From contig NZ_MUNE01000227.1 of the NCBI RefSeq assembly GCF_002154605.1, forward strand, positions 1 to 43,906: a stretch of 43,906 nt of DNA. Direction: 5' to 3'. Position 1 is the stretch's first letter. The number at the start of each line of letters is the position of its first letter. Made by a program: the position numbers and the translations under genes. The notes below the pieces were generated by a model. The model was not told the origin of the DNA, did no database searches, and worked only from the letters and a program-made list of their open reading frames with translations. This document shows, in pieces, positions 15,176 through 24,087 of the stretch. Origin of the DNA: Streptomyces milbemycinicus. Its GTDB lineage: Bacteria; Actinomycetota; Actinomycetes; Streptomycetales; Streptomycetaceae.

Positions 15176-16828
15176 ATGGCTGAGCCGTTCGAGCTCCCCC
15201 TGCCCGAAGATCTCACCGCCCTGGATGACGAGCAGCTCGCTGCGGCTCTTGAGGGCGCCGTCCAGGCATTCGACGCCAAGGCAAAGTCCAGCCTCGTCAC
15301 CCCGAAGGACATCGAAGACCTGCGCTCCCTCGCCTCCGGCGTGGAGGCGATGCGCAAGGAGCAGACCGACCGCCTCGACGCCGCCAAGGCCGCCGCGGCG
15401 GAGATTGAGCAGCTCGCCGCGCAGGTCCGTGGCGAGGACCCGACGGCCGCCCCGGAGCCCCCGGCCGAGCCCGCCGCCCAGGTGGAGCCGGAGACGCCGG
15501 CCGAGCCGGAGCCCACCCCGGAGCCGCAGGTGTCCGCCTCCTCCGCCCTGGTCAGGCGCCCGGCCCTCAACCTCGCCTCCGTGCGCGCCGTACAGCCGCG
15601 TGTCCTGCCGGAGCCGCCAGCCCCGGGCACGCACATCACCGCTGCGGTGGATGTCCCCGGCTATACCCCGGGGGCCCCGCTCGATTTCGGGCAGGTGGTG
15701 ACCGGCATCATCAGCCGCGCCAACGCGCTCAAGACGGCCGGCGGCGGAACTGGCCAGGTGATCAGCTATCGGCACCCGTTCGCGCAGGAGCTGATTGTCA
15801 CCGACTCCAGCAGCGCGCCGGAGGGCACCACGGTGGCCATCGCCGCGCAGAACCAGGGGCGGCTTCCGAAGGGCGACCTCGTGGCCTCAGGCGGATGGTG
15901 TGCGCCGTCGGAGACGCTGTACGACATTACCGGCGTGGCTTGCCCGGACATGCTGTGGGACGCCCCGGAGATCCAGCTCGCGCGGGGTGGTTTGAGGTAC
16001 TACAAGCCGCTGTCCCTGGACGTCGGCTCCCTCACGTGGGTGCACACTGAGGCCGACGACATCAGCGGCGCCACCAAACCGTGTTTCAAGATCCCCTGCC
16101 CGGACCCCGTCGAGGTGCGCTGCGACGCGGTCGGTGTCTGCCTGGAGGCGGGCATCCTGACGCAGCGGCACTTCCCGGAGCTGGTGGCGTGGTACTTGCG
16201 CAACTCGATGGTGGCGCACGAGATCCGCCTCAAGCAGGTCCTGTTCCAGCAGGCCCTCAACACCGCCACCCCCGTCACGCTTGCGCCGACCTTCGGTGCC
16301 CTGTCCGCCATCTACAACGCCGTCGCCCTCCAAGCCGCGGACATGATCGAGCGGCACAGCCTCTGTGACACGGTCGCGCTGGAGGTCGTGTTCCCCTGGT
16401 GGAGCCGCAATCTCTTCTTGGGCGACCTCGCCCGGCAGAACGGCGTCAACATCTGCGACCTGTCCCCGACCTGCATTCAGGACGTGTTCTCCACCCTCGG
16501 CGTGCGCGTGCAGTTCGCCCGCGGCCTGTCCCCGGCTGTCCCCGCCGACATCGGCGGCGCCACCGCGGCCACTGAGTGGCCCGCTGCCGTCCAGTTCCTC
16601 GTCTACCCGTCCGGCTCTCTCCAGATCGGGCGCGGCGAGGAGATCAATCTGGGTGTTGTTCATGATTCAACCAAGTTCGTGACCAACGACTACACCGCAC
16701 TTTTTGCGGAGGAATGCACCGCTTTGGTCGACCGTTCGGTGGACACCCGCATCGTTACCGTCCCGGTCTGCCCGGACGGTGCCACCGGCGCTCAGCTGGA
16801 GCTCGTCTGCGCCGCCGGCAGCAGCTGA
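15176..16828 (+). CDS. Major capsid protein with N-terminal scaffold-like region
   Basis: ATG 15176 directly follows the leader hairpin; 550 residues. Residues 1-90 are helical and likely act as an internal scaffold (DEQLAAALEGAVQAFDAKAK, VEAMRKEQTDRLDAAKAAAAEIEQLAAQV). A Pro/Glu-rich linker follows (about 90-125). The HK97-type body begins near 150 and contains GQVISYRHPFAQELIV, GGWCAPSETLYDI, an IQLARGGLRYYKPL strand, and a long helix region LVAWYLRNSMVAHEIRLKQVLFQQAL. These match actinophage capsid proteins of the WCAPSE type. It carries about a dozen Cys residues, unusual for this fold. Expected to form the head shell after protease action. Confidence 0.92.
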   Translation: MAEPFELPLPEDLTALDDEQLAAALEGAVQAFDAKAKSSLVTPKDIEDLRSLASGVEAMRKEQTDRLDAAKAAAAEIEQLAAQVRGEDPTAAPEPPAEPAAQVEPETPAEPEPTPEPQVSASSALVRRPALNLASVRAVQPRVLPEPPAPGTHITAAVDVPGYTPGAPLDFGQVVTGIISRANALKTAGGGTGQVISYRHPFAQELIVTDSSSAPEGTTVAIAAQNQGRLPKGDLVASGGWCAPSETLYDITGVACPDMLWDAPEIQLARGGLRYYKPLSLDVGSLTWVHTEADDISGATKPCFKIPCPDPVEVRCDAVGVCLEAGILTQRHFPELVAWYLRNSMVAHEIRLKQVLFQQALNTATPVTLAPTFGALSAIYNAVALQAADMIERHSLCDTVALEVVFPWWSRNLFLGDLARQNGVNICDLSPTCIQDVFSTLGVRVQFARGLSPAVPADIGGATAATEWPAAVQFLVYPSGSLQIGRGEEINLGVVHDSTKFVTNDYTALFAEECTALVDRSVDTRIVTVPVCPDGATGAQLELVCAAGSS

Positions 16829-16844
16829 CCCCTTCACCCGATGC

Positions 16845-16876
16845 GCAGCCCCGGCCCCCTGCCCGGCCGGGGCTGC
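16845..16876 (+). terminator. 12-bp perfect hairpin after the capsid gene
   Basis: GCAGCCCCGGCC (16845-16856) pairs fully with GGCCGGGGCTGC (16865-16876) around CCCTGCCC. It begins 16 bases after the capsid stop and would allow partial termination after the most abundant transcript. Confidence 0.75.
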
Positions 16877-16899
16877 CTGGATGAGAGGAGGTGAGGCAG

Positions 16900-17727
16900 A
16901 TGCCAGCAGCCGGACTCCGCCGACGCGTTGAGGCCATTCCCGGCACGCCGCTGCCGCATGGCATCCTCGGCGGCTGCGTCGACATCATCGACGTGGAGGA
17001 CGTGCACGAGCTCCTTGGCACGGAGTGGATGCCGCTCTCGTGCGCCGCTGCCCACGACTGGGACTGGTGCCCGGAGGACTCCAGCACCCCGGGGCCGACG
17101 GCGAAGACGTTCGAGCGGCCCGGGGTGTGCTCCGCCTCGCCGATCACCATCTACGCCGGCGCCACCTGCTCCACGGTCGGCTGGCCGTATGAGGAGGCGG
17201 TCCAGCACGCCCGCGAGACGCTGCGTATGGGCTCGCAGCGCGCACTGGAGGAGTGGTTCGCGCGGGACGTGCTCTGTCCCATGGCCGCGGACCTCACCCC
17301 CACCGCCGGGGCCGTGTCCATCGCGCAGGGCGTGGCCGCCCTGGAGGGGTGGTTGGTTGAGACATACGGCGGTCAGGGCATCCTCCACGTCCCGGCCGGC
17401 GCCGCCGCCCTGCTGGGCTGCTGCAACGTCGTGCACCTGGAGGACGGGGTGCCGCGCACCCTCATGGGCAACTGCGTGATCATGGGCAGCGGCTACTCCG
17501 TGAACGTCGGCCCGCCGGACTGCACACAGGCCCCCGCCGGAGAGGCATGGCTCTTCGTGACTGGCCCCATCCGCGTGCGCCGTGAAGCCCCCGCCATCGT
17601 GCCGGGCACCGACGCCGAGAGCTTTCGCATCAGCACGAACGACCGATTCGTGCTCGCCGAGCGGTCGTTCGTAGTGGAGGTCGCGTGCTGTGAGGCCGCA
17701 GCGATCCGGGTGGTGCTTTGTCCGTGA
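16900..17727 (+). CDS. Virion-associated protein, probable head or connector component
   Basis: ATG 16900 has AGGAGG at 16886-16891; the in-frame GTG 16891 overlaps the site and is less likely. The protein has 275 residues. It has a mixed fold with GILGGCVDIIDVEDVHELLG near the start, a helical part (EEAVQHARETLRMGSQRALEEWFARDVL), then beta-rich sequence ending ERSFVVEVACCEAAAIRVVLCP. It contains about a dozen Cys residues, including two CC pairs. The C-terminal pattern is seen in actinophage structural proteins downstream of capsid. Its overlap with the next gene (GTGA) and the position after capsid suggest a virion role; exact function unknown. Confidence 0.7.
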   Translation: MPAAGLRRRVEAIPGTPLPHGILGGCVDIIDVEDVHELLGTEWMPLSCAAAHDWDWCPEDSSTPGPTAKTFERPGVCSASPITIYAGATCSTVGWPYEEAVQHARETLRMGSQRALEEWFARDVLCPMAADLTPTAGAVSIAQGVAALEGWLVETYGGQGILHVPAGAAALLGCCNVVHLEDGVPRTLMGNCVIMGSGYSVNVGPPDCTQAPAGEAWLFVTGPIRVRREAPAIVPGTDAESFRISTNDRFVLAERSFVVEVACCEAAAIRVVLCP

Positions 17728-18200
17728 ACATGATCACTGTCCAGCCCACTCGGGCGCTGCGCGTGGACTTCGCCCGATGGGCGGTCGCCCAGACCCCGAA
17801 GGTCCGCACCTGCTCCACGACCGAGTTCGCGTTGCCGCCCCACCTGTTCACGTACATGCCTGAGGAGCTGCTGATCGACTCCCTCGTGGATGGCCACCGC
17901 TACCGGTCCCCGATGGAAGACGAGCGCCTTACCGCGGTCCCGGAGGTGCGGACGGCAATGCCGGGTGAGGCGCCACCGCCCGTCCCGGACAGCGCGTACG
18001 GGCCGGACGCCGTCCCGCCGGCCGAGCCGGAGAACGTGGCCGCCACCGATCCGGCGACCGTCCAGACCGCCGCGACGGCCGCCCCGGTCGCCGAAGAAGA
18101 CGCCACCGCCGACAAGCCGGCCTGTGACGTCTGCCTCCGCGACTTCAAGACCCGACGCGGCAGGGACACGCACCGCCGCATGGCACACAGGGAGGCATGA
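17724..18200 (+). CDS. Probable head-tail protein with C-terminal C2H2 finger
   Basis: GTG 17724 overlaps the previous stop; TTG 17718 and ATG 17730 are alternatives. The 158-residue protein has an N-terminal part (VDFARWAVAQTPKVRTCSTTEFALP), an Ala/Pro/Glu-rich linker (about 75-130) and a C-terminal zinc-finger pattern: C134-x2-C137-x12-H150-x4-H155 within CDVCLRDFKTRRGRDTHRR. This is a textbook C2H2 spacing, unusual inside a virion-gene cluster. The basic finger could touch DNA or stabilise an assembly interface. No family is recognised for the N-terminal part. Confidence 0.7.
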   Translation: MNMITVQPTRALRVDFARWAVAQTPKVRTCSTTEFALPPHLFTYMPEELLIDSLVDGHRYRSPMEDERLTAVPEVRTAMPGEAPPPVPDSAYGPDAVPPAEPENVAATDPATVQTAATAAPVAEEDATADKPACDVCLRDFKTRRGRDTHRRMAHREA

Positions 18201-18204
18201 ACCG

Positions 18205-18948
18205 ATGGCGATCGAGCCTGTTCCCTGCGCGCCCGGCGGAGGCGGCGAGCCGGTAGAGGTCAACGTCACCACGTGCTGCGCCCCGTCGATCGCCTCCACC
18301 CCGCTGTGCCGCCAGGACGGGACCGCGGTCCTCCTCGTCGTACGGTCCGGCTGCGCTGCGTGCGGCGAGGCGGCGCCGGACCCGGAAGTCGTCGGCTGGA
18401 TCGACCCCGCGACCGGCACGTTCACCCCTGGCACGGCGCCAGTAGACGCAGGCCCGTGCGGCGGCGACCGGTGCGCCAGCGCCACCGCGCTACGCCTGTG
18501 CGACCAGACCGACGGCGGCGAATGCGTCCCGTTCCTGCGGCACCTTGTGCACGACTGCGACGGCCAGGTAACCGCGAGCACCGACACGGCCATCGACGGC
18601 ATCACGCCCTACACCCCGGCCGGGGATGTCAGCGACTGCTCCGCCTGTCAGCAGTGCGAACCCACGCCGCTCTGCCCGCAGCTCCTCGGGCTGAGTGGCC
18701 CGGAGACGTGGACGATGCCTGAGGGAACCGAATCCGTGGCCCTTCAGGTGGCATGCGGGCCGGTGGTGGTCACGGACTGCGCTGGCAACTCAACGCAGAT
18801 CAACGAGTGCGGCACGGGCCTGTCCTGGTCCGCGCCGCCCGCGGGCTCCGCCCCGGGCACCTTGTGCACGCCCTTCACGGTCGAAGTCCTGGACGGCGGC
18901 GCGGCATACATCAACTTCCTCGGACCCTGCGCGGGCGACGAGTCATGA
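18205..18948 (+). CDS. Cys-rich repeat-module virion protein, short form
   Basis: ATG 18205 has GGGAGG nine bases upstream; 247 residues. It carries three modules that recur in the next genes. The first has DGTAVLLVVRSGCAAC and EVVGWIDPATGTFTPGTAP. The second starts LCDQTDGGECVPFLRHL and ends DGITPYTPAGDVSDC, near residues 97-150. The third is a beta module with VALQVACGPVVVTDCAGN and GLSWSAPP at the C-terminus. About twenty Cys suggest disulfides or metal sites. Probable minor virion or fibre-like protein; the modules are of a type I recognise only as common in actinophage structural genes. Confidence 0.75.
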   Translation: MAIEPVPCAPGGGGEPVEVNVTTCCAPSIASTPLCRQDGTAVLLVVRSGCAACGEAAPDPEVVGWIDPATGTFTPGTAPVDAGPCGGDRCASATALRLCDQTDGGECVPFLRHLVHDCDGQVTASTDTAIDGITPYTPAGDVSDCSACQQCEPTPLCPQLLGLSGPETWTMPEGTESVALQVACGPVVVTDCAGNSTQINECGTGLSWSAPPAGSAPGTLCTPFTVEVLDGGAAYINFLGPCAGDES

Positions 18949-18967
18949 CCAAGAGCGGAGTGAACTG

Positions 18968-21900
18968 ATGCCCGTCGGAGGCAACTTCACGAACTGCCAA
19001 TGTGGGCCCGGGGCTGCGGTGTGCGAGGCCCCGACGCAGCCTGTAGCCACGGTGGGCCTGTGCCTGCCCGACGGGACCCCGATTGCCGTCTGCGTCGTCC
19101 GGGACTGCGCCGGAGGCGTCACGTCCGAGGGATGGATCAACCTGACCACCGGACAGTTCTCGGTCGGCGCACCTCCGGCCGGAGCCATGGCGTGCGGCGA
19201 CTCGCGCGCCTTCGAGCTCGCCGGGGTGCTGTGCGATATCGCCCCGGCGACGGGTGACGTCCTGGGCCTGGTGCTGCTCCAGTACGCCTACAACCCGGAC
19301 GGCTCCCTTGCCTCCGTCACACTCCTGGACGCCGCCACCGGCGACCCCTACACCCTTCAAGGGGAGTTGCGGCACTGCCCGGCCGCAGTCGAGCAGCCCG
19401 ACCTGGATCTCGTCGTGCTGTGCGACACCCAGCAGGATGGCACCCGCACCTCGTTCGTGCGGGACTTCCGCCGGGACGAGAACGGCACGATCACCGGCCA
19501 CACGGACTACACCCTCGACGGCGCCCCGTACACGCCGACGGGCACAGTCGGTCAGTGCACCGAACCGCGGGTGGACGTCGAAACCGGCGTGCTGTGCCTC
19601 ATCGATGAGGCATCCGGCAACGTGGTGGGCAGGGTCCTGGCGGAGTGGACCTACGACGACCAGACCGGGGACCGTACCAGGCAGCGGCTGGTGGACCTGG
19701 CAACCGGCGCCGAGGCCCAGGTACCGGCCGGCGCAGTGCTGTCGACGTGTCCGCAACCGGACCGGATCACCCGACAGGTCTGCGTGGTGGAGTCCGGCGA
19801 GACCGAGTTCCTGACGAACGAGCCGGGCGCTGGCAGCGGCGTTGACTCGGACTGGGTGTGGGCGCCGGACCTTTCCGGCATCTGGTATCCGATGTACCGG
19901 GTCCAGCCAAACCCAGCGTGGACGCTGACCGACACGGACACCACGAGGCCCGCGCACTGGGTCGGCCCTCATGCCGACCACACTGTCTGTCCGACCCCTG
20001 GGGAGACATCACCGCCCGTCCCGGCGACCTGGTACACCCGCGCCTCGTGGAACCTCCCGCCCAACGTGAACCCGGACACGATCCGGATCGCCGCGACGGT
20101 CCTCAACGCGGACAACGACGTCGTCCAGTGGCGGCTGAATGACGGCCCGTGGCAGCCCGTCGCCGCCGCCGGATTCAACCCACCTGCCTGGACATTCCCC
20201 CCGACCGCCGTCCCCGGCGGCCGGCCGGGCATGAACGACGTCATCGTCCAGATCTTCGAGGCGCAACCCGCCGCGTGCCCGAGCCCGAACAGCGCCGGGA
20301 TGATGCTCCACGTCAAAGCGGCATACGACTATGAGCCGCAGGTCTGGACACAGGTGATCGAGCCTGGCGGCCAGGTCTACTACCTCGACGAGACCGGCGC
20401 TCGGCAGGACACCATTCCGCCGAACCACCGGCTCGTGCCCTGCGCCGGAAGTGGCGACGGGGCCTGCTGCCCGTGGCAGGACGCCGAGGTACTGACGCTG
20501 TGCGACACCGCCGCAGACGGCACCGCGACCGCCTTCCTGCGGCACCTGACCTACACCGAAGAGGCCACGGCCCCGGCCGTCACGGACACCGAGCTCGACG
20601 GCGTCACCCCGTACACCCCGGCCGGGACGGTCGGCGTGTGCGAGGGGGCGGAGGAGTCGTGCCGGAACTCCAGCACGCTCCTGCTGTGCGACCTGCCCAC
20701 GGACGGGACGCCCACGCCGACGGTCACGGACACGGACCCGACCGCGTACTTCAGGAGCCCGCCGACCACCCCCGTGCCCGGCGGCGCACAAGTCCTGTGG
20801 GACGGCGGCAGCATCACCATCGGACCGGACCAGGCGCCAGGTCCGCACCCTTCCGGCGTGGTACGGACCGTCGCGGCGATCGTGCAGGCGGCCCGCCCGG
20901 CGTGCGATACCGGCATGGCGCACGTGAAGGCATCCGTCGACGTCGCGCAGCTCGGCCCGACGGCCGGCTGCGGCCCCGTCGGCTGGATGTTCCTCTTCAA
21001 CGGCACCACGCAGGTCATCCACGACGCGCCGCCCAACAACACCCCCTTGGGCTGGACGGGCACGCTGACGGTAGGGGCGGACGTCCCGGCCGCTGACCTC
21101 GCCGCCGGTCAGATCGCTGTGGTACTCGGCTTCGACACCTACGACTCCTGCGACGGCATCACCCCGTCCCAGAACTCATGGGAGCTGTCCGGCTTCACGA
21201 CCGAGACAACGTATGACCAGACCGGCTGCGCTGAGCAGGTCCTGGCGACCGTCGTCACCGACTGCAAGACCGGACAGGTCGAGTCCGTCACGTACACCAC
21301 GATGGACGGGACGCCGTACACGCCGACCGGCACGATCGGCCAGTGCCATACCGCAGGCGGGGGACAGGCACCCGAGCCGCAGCCGTGTCCCGCCCGCTCG
21401 GTTACCGAGGCATGCCGGTGCGACGACACCGACGGGGACGGCGTCGGCGACGTGCTGTATACCGAGCTGTGGGCGGTCGACACGTGCAACGGCGAGCCCC
21501 CGACACTTCTGGGCACATACGAGGACGGCGACCTCAGCAAGCCCTACACGCCGACATCGCCCGTCGACTGCACAACGGACGACGAGGCGCGCCTGGACGG
21601 CGAGCCGGTCGTCCTGTGCGACGTCGCTCCTGGTGGCGCTTCAGTGCCGTTTCTGCGGCACGTGCGCTATGACCAGACCGGTAACCCCGTTGGCGCGGTA
21701 GACACCGCCCTCGACGCCGTGACCCCGTACACGGTGACAGGCACGATCGGCACGTGCACAGCGCCCCCGACGCCGGATGCTGTAGTGGGCACCGGTCTCA
21801 ACCGGCAGATCGCTGCTGGCACGTTCGACGTCAAGGCCGCGGCCCCGGGCTTGCAGTCCGCTACCGTCACCGTCCTCACTGGCACCGCCCAGGTCACCAC

Positions 21901-22054
21901 CTCATCGGGCACCGTGACGATCCCGGCCGGCCTGTCCCTGACGTGGTCCGTCGCGGACGACGATGACTCGGTCCTGTCGGTGCTGTCGGTCACGGTTGCG
22001 GCTGGGGCGGACGTCGTCACGAACTACACGCACAAGACAACGGCATCAGGGTGA
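18968..22054 (+). CDS. Large Cys-rich repeat-module virion protein
   Basis: ATG 18968 follows a GCGGAG site; 1028 residues. It expands the modules of the preceding gene. LCD-x-DG motifs fall near residues 152, 512, 574 and 884, several followed by FLRHL-type helices and PYTPTGT-IG-C closures. An opening module reads VGLCLPDGTPIAVCVVRDC. Two beta-sandwich-like inserts lie in between (DTIRIAATVLNADNDVVQWRL; SVDVAQLGPTAGCGPVGWMF). The last 80 residues form the same C-terminal beta module as genes at 18205 and 22115 (GTAQVTTSSGTVTIPAGLSLTWSV). It is likely an appendage or surface protein of the virion. Repeat expansion is visible; function is inferred from context. Confidence 0.75.
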   Translation: MPVGGNFTNCQCGPGAAVCEAPTQPVATVGLCLPDGTPIAVCVVRDCAGGVTSEGWINLTTGQFSVGAPPAGAMACGDSRAFELAGVLCDIAPATGDVLGLVLLQYAYNPDGSLASVTLLDAATGDPYTLQGELRHCPAAVEQPDLDLVVLCDTQQDGTRTSFVRDFRRDENGTITGHTDYTLDGAPYTPTGTVGQCTEPRVDVETGVLCLIDEASGNVVGRVLAEWTYDDQTGDRTRQRLVDLATGAEAQVPAGAVLSTCPQPDRITRQVCVVESGETEFLTNEPGAGSGVDSDWVWAPDLSGIWYPMYRVQPNPAWTLTDTDTTRPAHWVGPHADHTVCPTPGETSPPVPATWYTRASWNLPPNVNPDTIRIAATVLNADNDVVQWRLNDGPWQPVAAAGFNPPAWTFPPTAVPGGRPGMNDVIVQIFEAQPAACPSPNSAGMMLHVKAAYDYEPQVWTQVIEPGGQVYYLDETGARQDTIPPNHRLVPCAGSGDGACCPWQDAEVLTLCDTAADGTATAFLRHLTYTEEATAPAVTDTELDGVTPYTPAGTVGVCEGAEESCRNSSTLLLCDLPTDGTPTPTVTDTDPTAYFRSPPTTPVPGGAQVLWDGGSITIGPDQAPGPHPSGVVRTVAAIVQAARPACDTGMAHVKASVDVAQLGPTAGCGPVGWMFLFNGTTQVIHDAPPNNTPLGWTGTLTVGADVPAADLAAGQIAVVLGFDTYDSCDGITPSQNSWELSGFTTETTYDQTGCAEQVLATVVTDCKTGQVESVTYTTMDGTPYTPTGTIGQCHTAGGGQAPEPQPCPARSVTEACRCDDTDGDGVGDVLYTELWAVDTCNGEPPTLLGTYEDGDLSKPYTPTSPVDCTTDDEARLDGEPVVLCDVAPGGASVPFLRHVRYDQTGNPVGAVDTALDAVTPYTVTGTIGTCTAPPTPDAVVGTGLNRQIAAGTFDVKAAAPGLQSATVTVLTGTAQVTTSSGTVTIPAGLSLTWSVADDDDSVLSVLSVTVAAGADVVTNYTHKTTASG

Positions 22055-22114
22055 TCTGAGGATGGCCCGTGCCGCTGGCTGGTCCCGTATCCGTCCAATG
22101 AAGGTGGGTGGCTG

Positions 22115-23032
22115 ATGTCTGGAACCGGAGCAGCGCTGTCGCTGGACTGCCCGAGCGACATCGCGACAGAGTGCTGGAAGATCCCCGGGTACCGGTACGT
22201 GTCCTACGACAACAGCGGCGACACCCCGTGCGGCATGTCCCGGATCAACGGGGCTCCGGCCGGGGTGTGCACGACGCCGAACGTCCGCGTCACCTCCTGG
22301 GTCATCAACGGCCGGAACGTCCTCGCCGCCCCCACCGTCGACGGGTGGGACAACTGCACTATCCCGTGGCTGAACGATTTCGCGACGACCCTCAACATGT
22401 GGGATCCGTTCGCCGGGAGCTGGAGCGTCGTGCAGTCCGAGGAGTGCGCGTACTTCGTGCGGTCACGGGCGCTGCCGCCGACCGGTGTGCAGTACGGGCG
22501 GCTGACAGCGACGAACACGGACACCAACGAGACGCTGACCTTTGATCCGATCGTCGTGTCCGTGCCGGATACCTACTACCGGCGGATCATGGAACGCGCC
22601 TGCGACGGATCTACCAGCGTGCGGTGGACGGACGCTTCGGGGGCGGTCGTCGCGGCGCCGCCGATGGAGCAGGTGATCCAGTGTGACGTCGATGTGCTCC
22701 CAGGCGCGCACTCGGTCCCGACACAGCGGCTCCGGCCTCGCGTGAAGCGCTACACGGGCAGCGTCGCCTCGGAAAACTTCGACGACGCTTTCAACGTGCA
22801 GACGCTGACGCTGCGCGTCATCACGGGCCCGGTGCGCATCCGGGCCGCAGGCTCCGGGAGCCCCGTCACGTACGCCGATGACGTCACGGTGCCCACCGGG
22901 ACCGTCCTGACGTGGGGCGTGGAGAACAGCGAGCATGCCCAGCTCGACGGGGCGCTGATCTTCAACGGCACCGCGGGGACGTCCGACTTCCTCATCAACT
23001 GGACCGAGACGACGCACACGGACAGCGACTGA
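22115..23032 (+). CDS. Virion protein sharing the C-terminal beta module
   Basis: ATG 22115 follows AAGGTGG; 305 residues. The N-terminal two thirds are unique (SLDCPSDIATECWKIPGYRYVSYD, WLNDFATTLNMWDPFAGSWSVVQSEECAYFV). The last 80 residues (LTLRVITGPVRIRA, VTVPTGTVLTWGVEN, ending in a NWTE strand) match the C-terminal module of the 1028-residue neighbour. The gene lies in the same direction and cluster, so it is probably a partner structural protein of the same appendage. Confidence 0.7.
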   Translation: MSGTGAALSLDCPSDIATECWKIPGYRYVSYDNSGDTPCGMSRINGAPAGVCTTPNVRVTSWVINGRNVLAAPTVDGWDNCTIPWLNDFATTLNMWDPFAGSWSVVQSEECAYFVRSRALPPTGVQYGRLTATNTDTNETLTFDPIVVSVPDTYYRRIMERACDGSTSVRWTDASGAVVAAPPMEQVIQCDVDVLPGAHSVPTQRLRPRVKRYTGSVASENFDDAFNVQTLTLRVITGPVRIRAAGSGSPVTYADDVTVPTGTVLTWGVENSEHAQLDGALIFNGTAGTSDFLINWTETTHTDSD

Positions 23033-23085
23033 CGCCACCCCGAATCCACGCGGCCAAACCGACAGCACCTGAGACGGAGACCCTG

Positions 23086-23715
23086 GTGAGCAAATGCTGC
23101 GGCAGCAACCGGCCTTGCACCCATGTGATCAGTAGGTCGCCGCTGGCCACCGGCTGCGGCCTTACGGGCGGCGGCAGCGCCACGAGCCCTCTGACCGCCG
23201 CCGTGTCGGCGTGGCCGTACCCATGTGACCTCGACACGCACGCGGGCGGTGTGTACTGCGACACGGCCGGTGTCCTGCGCTCGGAGCCGCGCCCGGTCTA
23301 TGACTATGCGCAGTCGTCCGTGAACGAGGTCTTCCCCGACAATCCGGTGGTACCGACGACGGCCAACTCTGACGGCACGACGGTGGCTCTGCGGACTCTC
23401 GACATCACCAACCCGGATCCGTGCCGTGAGGCGGTCGTGCTCATTGAGGTCGAAGTCGACGTCGATTTCGTGCTCCCGCCAGGTGGACGCGCGGCGTACT
23501 TCATCGCCCGAGACGAGATGTACCGAGTCCAGAACACCGGGGGCAGCACGATGTACGACGTGCACACCCAGAACACGAAGGTCACCGGGAACAGGACGAT
23601 TCCGCCGGGCGGGACGATCACATTCAGCCTCGATATCGGTATGGGCTGGGGTGCCGGAGGCGCGACCTACAACCGCGTTCAGTCGTTCGTCCGCGCGATG
23701 ATCTTCGCGCTCTAG
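23086..23715 (+). CDS. Fibre-like virion protein, paralogue of the 38936-39925 product
   Basis: GTG 23086 has GGAGA upstream; 209 residues. It starts MSKCCGSNRPCTHV and contains TGCGLTGGGSATSPLTAAVS, WPYPCD, GVLRSEPR, NPDPCREAVVLIEVEVDV and a GGATYNRVQSFVRAMIFAL ending. The C-terminal half of the gene at 38936-39925 has the same ordered motifs (GCGLTGDGSGSAPLAVSTG, WPYPCD, GVLRSEPR, NPDPCRGALLLVEREVD, GGATYDRIQVFIRALLISL). This is a clear duplication within one genome. It probably forms beta-rich trimers as fibre or surface proteins. Function inferred. Confidence 0.75.
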   Translation: MSKCCGSNRPCTHVISRSPLATGCGLTGGGSATSPLTAAVSAWPYPCDLDTHAGGVYCDTAGVLRSEPRPVYDYAQSSVNEVFPDNPVVPTTANSDGTTVALRTLDITNPDPCREAVVLIEVEVDVDFVLPPGGRAAYFIARDEMYRVQNTGGSTMYDVHTQNTKVTGNRTIPPGGTITFSLDIGMGWGAGGATYNRVQSFVRAMIFAL

Positions 23716-23730
23716 CCTCGGAGGACCCTC

Positions 23731-24018
23731 GTGCCAGACACAACCCGCTACGTCCGTACGGCCTCCGGCAGCGTCATGGAGATCGTGGAGTCCGACCCCG
23801 GGGCCGCTGGTATGCCGGAGGGCGGCCAGGAGCTCACCGACGAGGAGGGGCAGGCCGCTTGGGCCGAGGCCGAGGCGCGCGTCACCGCGTATGCCGAGCA
23901 GCTCCGCGCCGCCGACGACGCGCGCCACGAGGCCGCCTACAACGCGCTCTTGGAGGCCGGTATCCCGGAGCCCGTTGCCCGGGACATCTCCGGTTACCAG
24001 CGTGCCCCGGCCCCCTGA
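23731..24018 (+). CDS. Small partner protein, paralogue of the 39935-40276 product
   Basis: GTG 23731 has GGAGGA at 23720-23725; 95 residues. A short beta-like start (TTRYVRTASGSVMEIVES) is followed by helices with YAEQLRAADDARHEAAYNAL and AGIPEPVARDISG. The product of 39935-40276 shares YVAQLQAADEVRTRQDYEALL and AGVPEENARRMSG. Each copy follows its fibre paralogue, so the two-gene cassette was duplicated together. It may be a chaperone or partner of the preceding fibre-like protein. Confidence 0.7.
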   Translation: MPDTTRYVRTASGSVMEIVESDPGAAGMPEGGQELTDEEGQAAWAEAEARVTAYAEQLRAADDARHEAAYNALLEAGIPEPVARDISGYQRAPAP

Positions 24019-24087
24019 CGAGACCCGTCGGCCGTCTCCGGCCGCCGCGGGAACAGAGCACGCTGCACCACCAGAACGGGAGACCAC

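Noticed and set aside
22054..22114. GCCGCTGGCTGG before the 22115 gene as another leader copy
   Set aside because: Lacks the GGTTNTGGGCC core, the TAnnnT box at the right distance and a ribosome-site hairpin.
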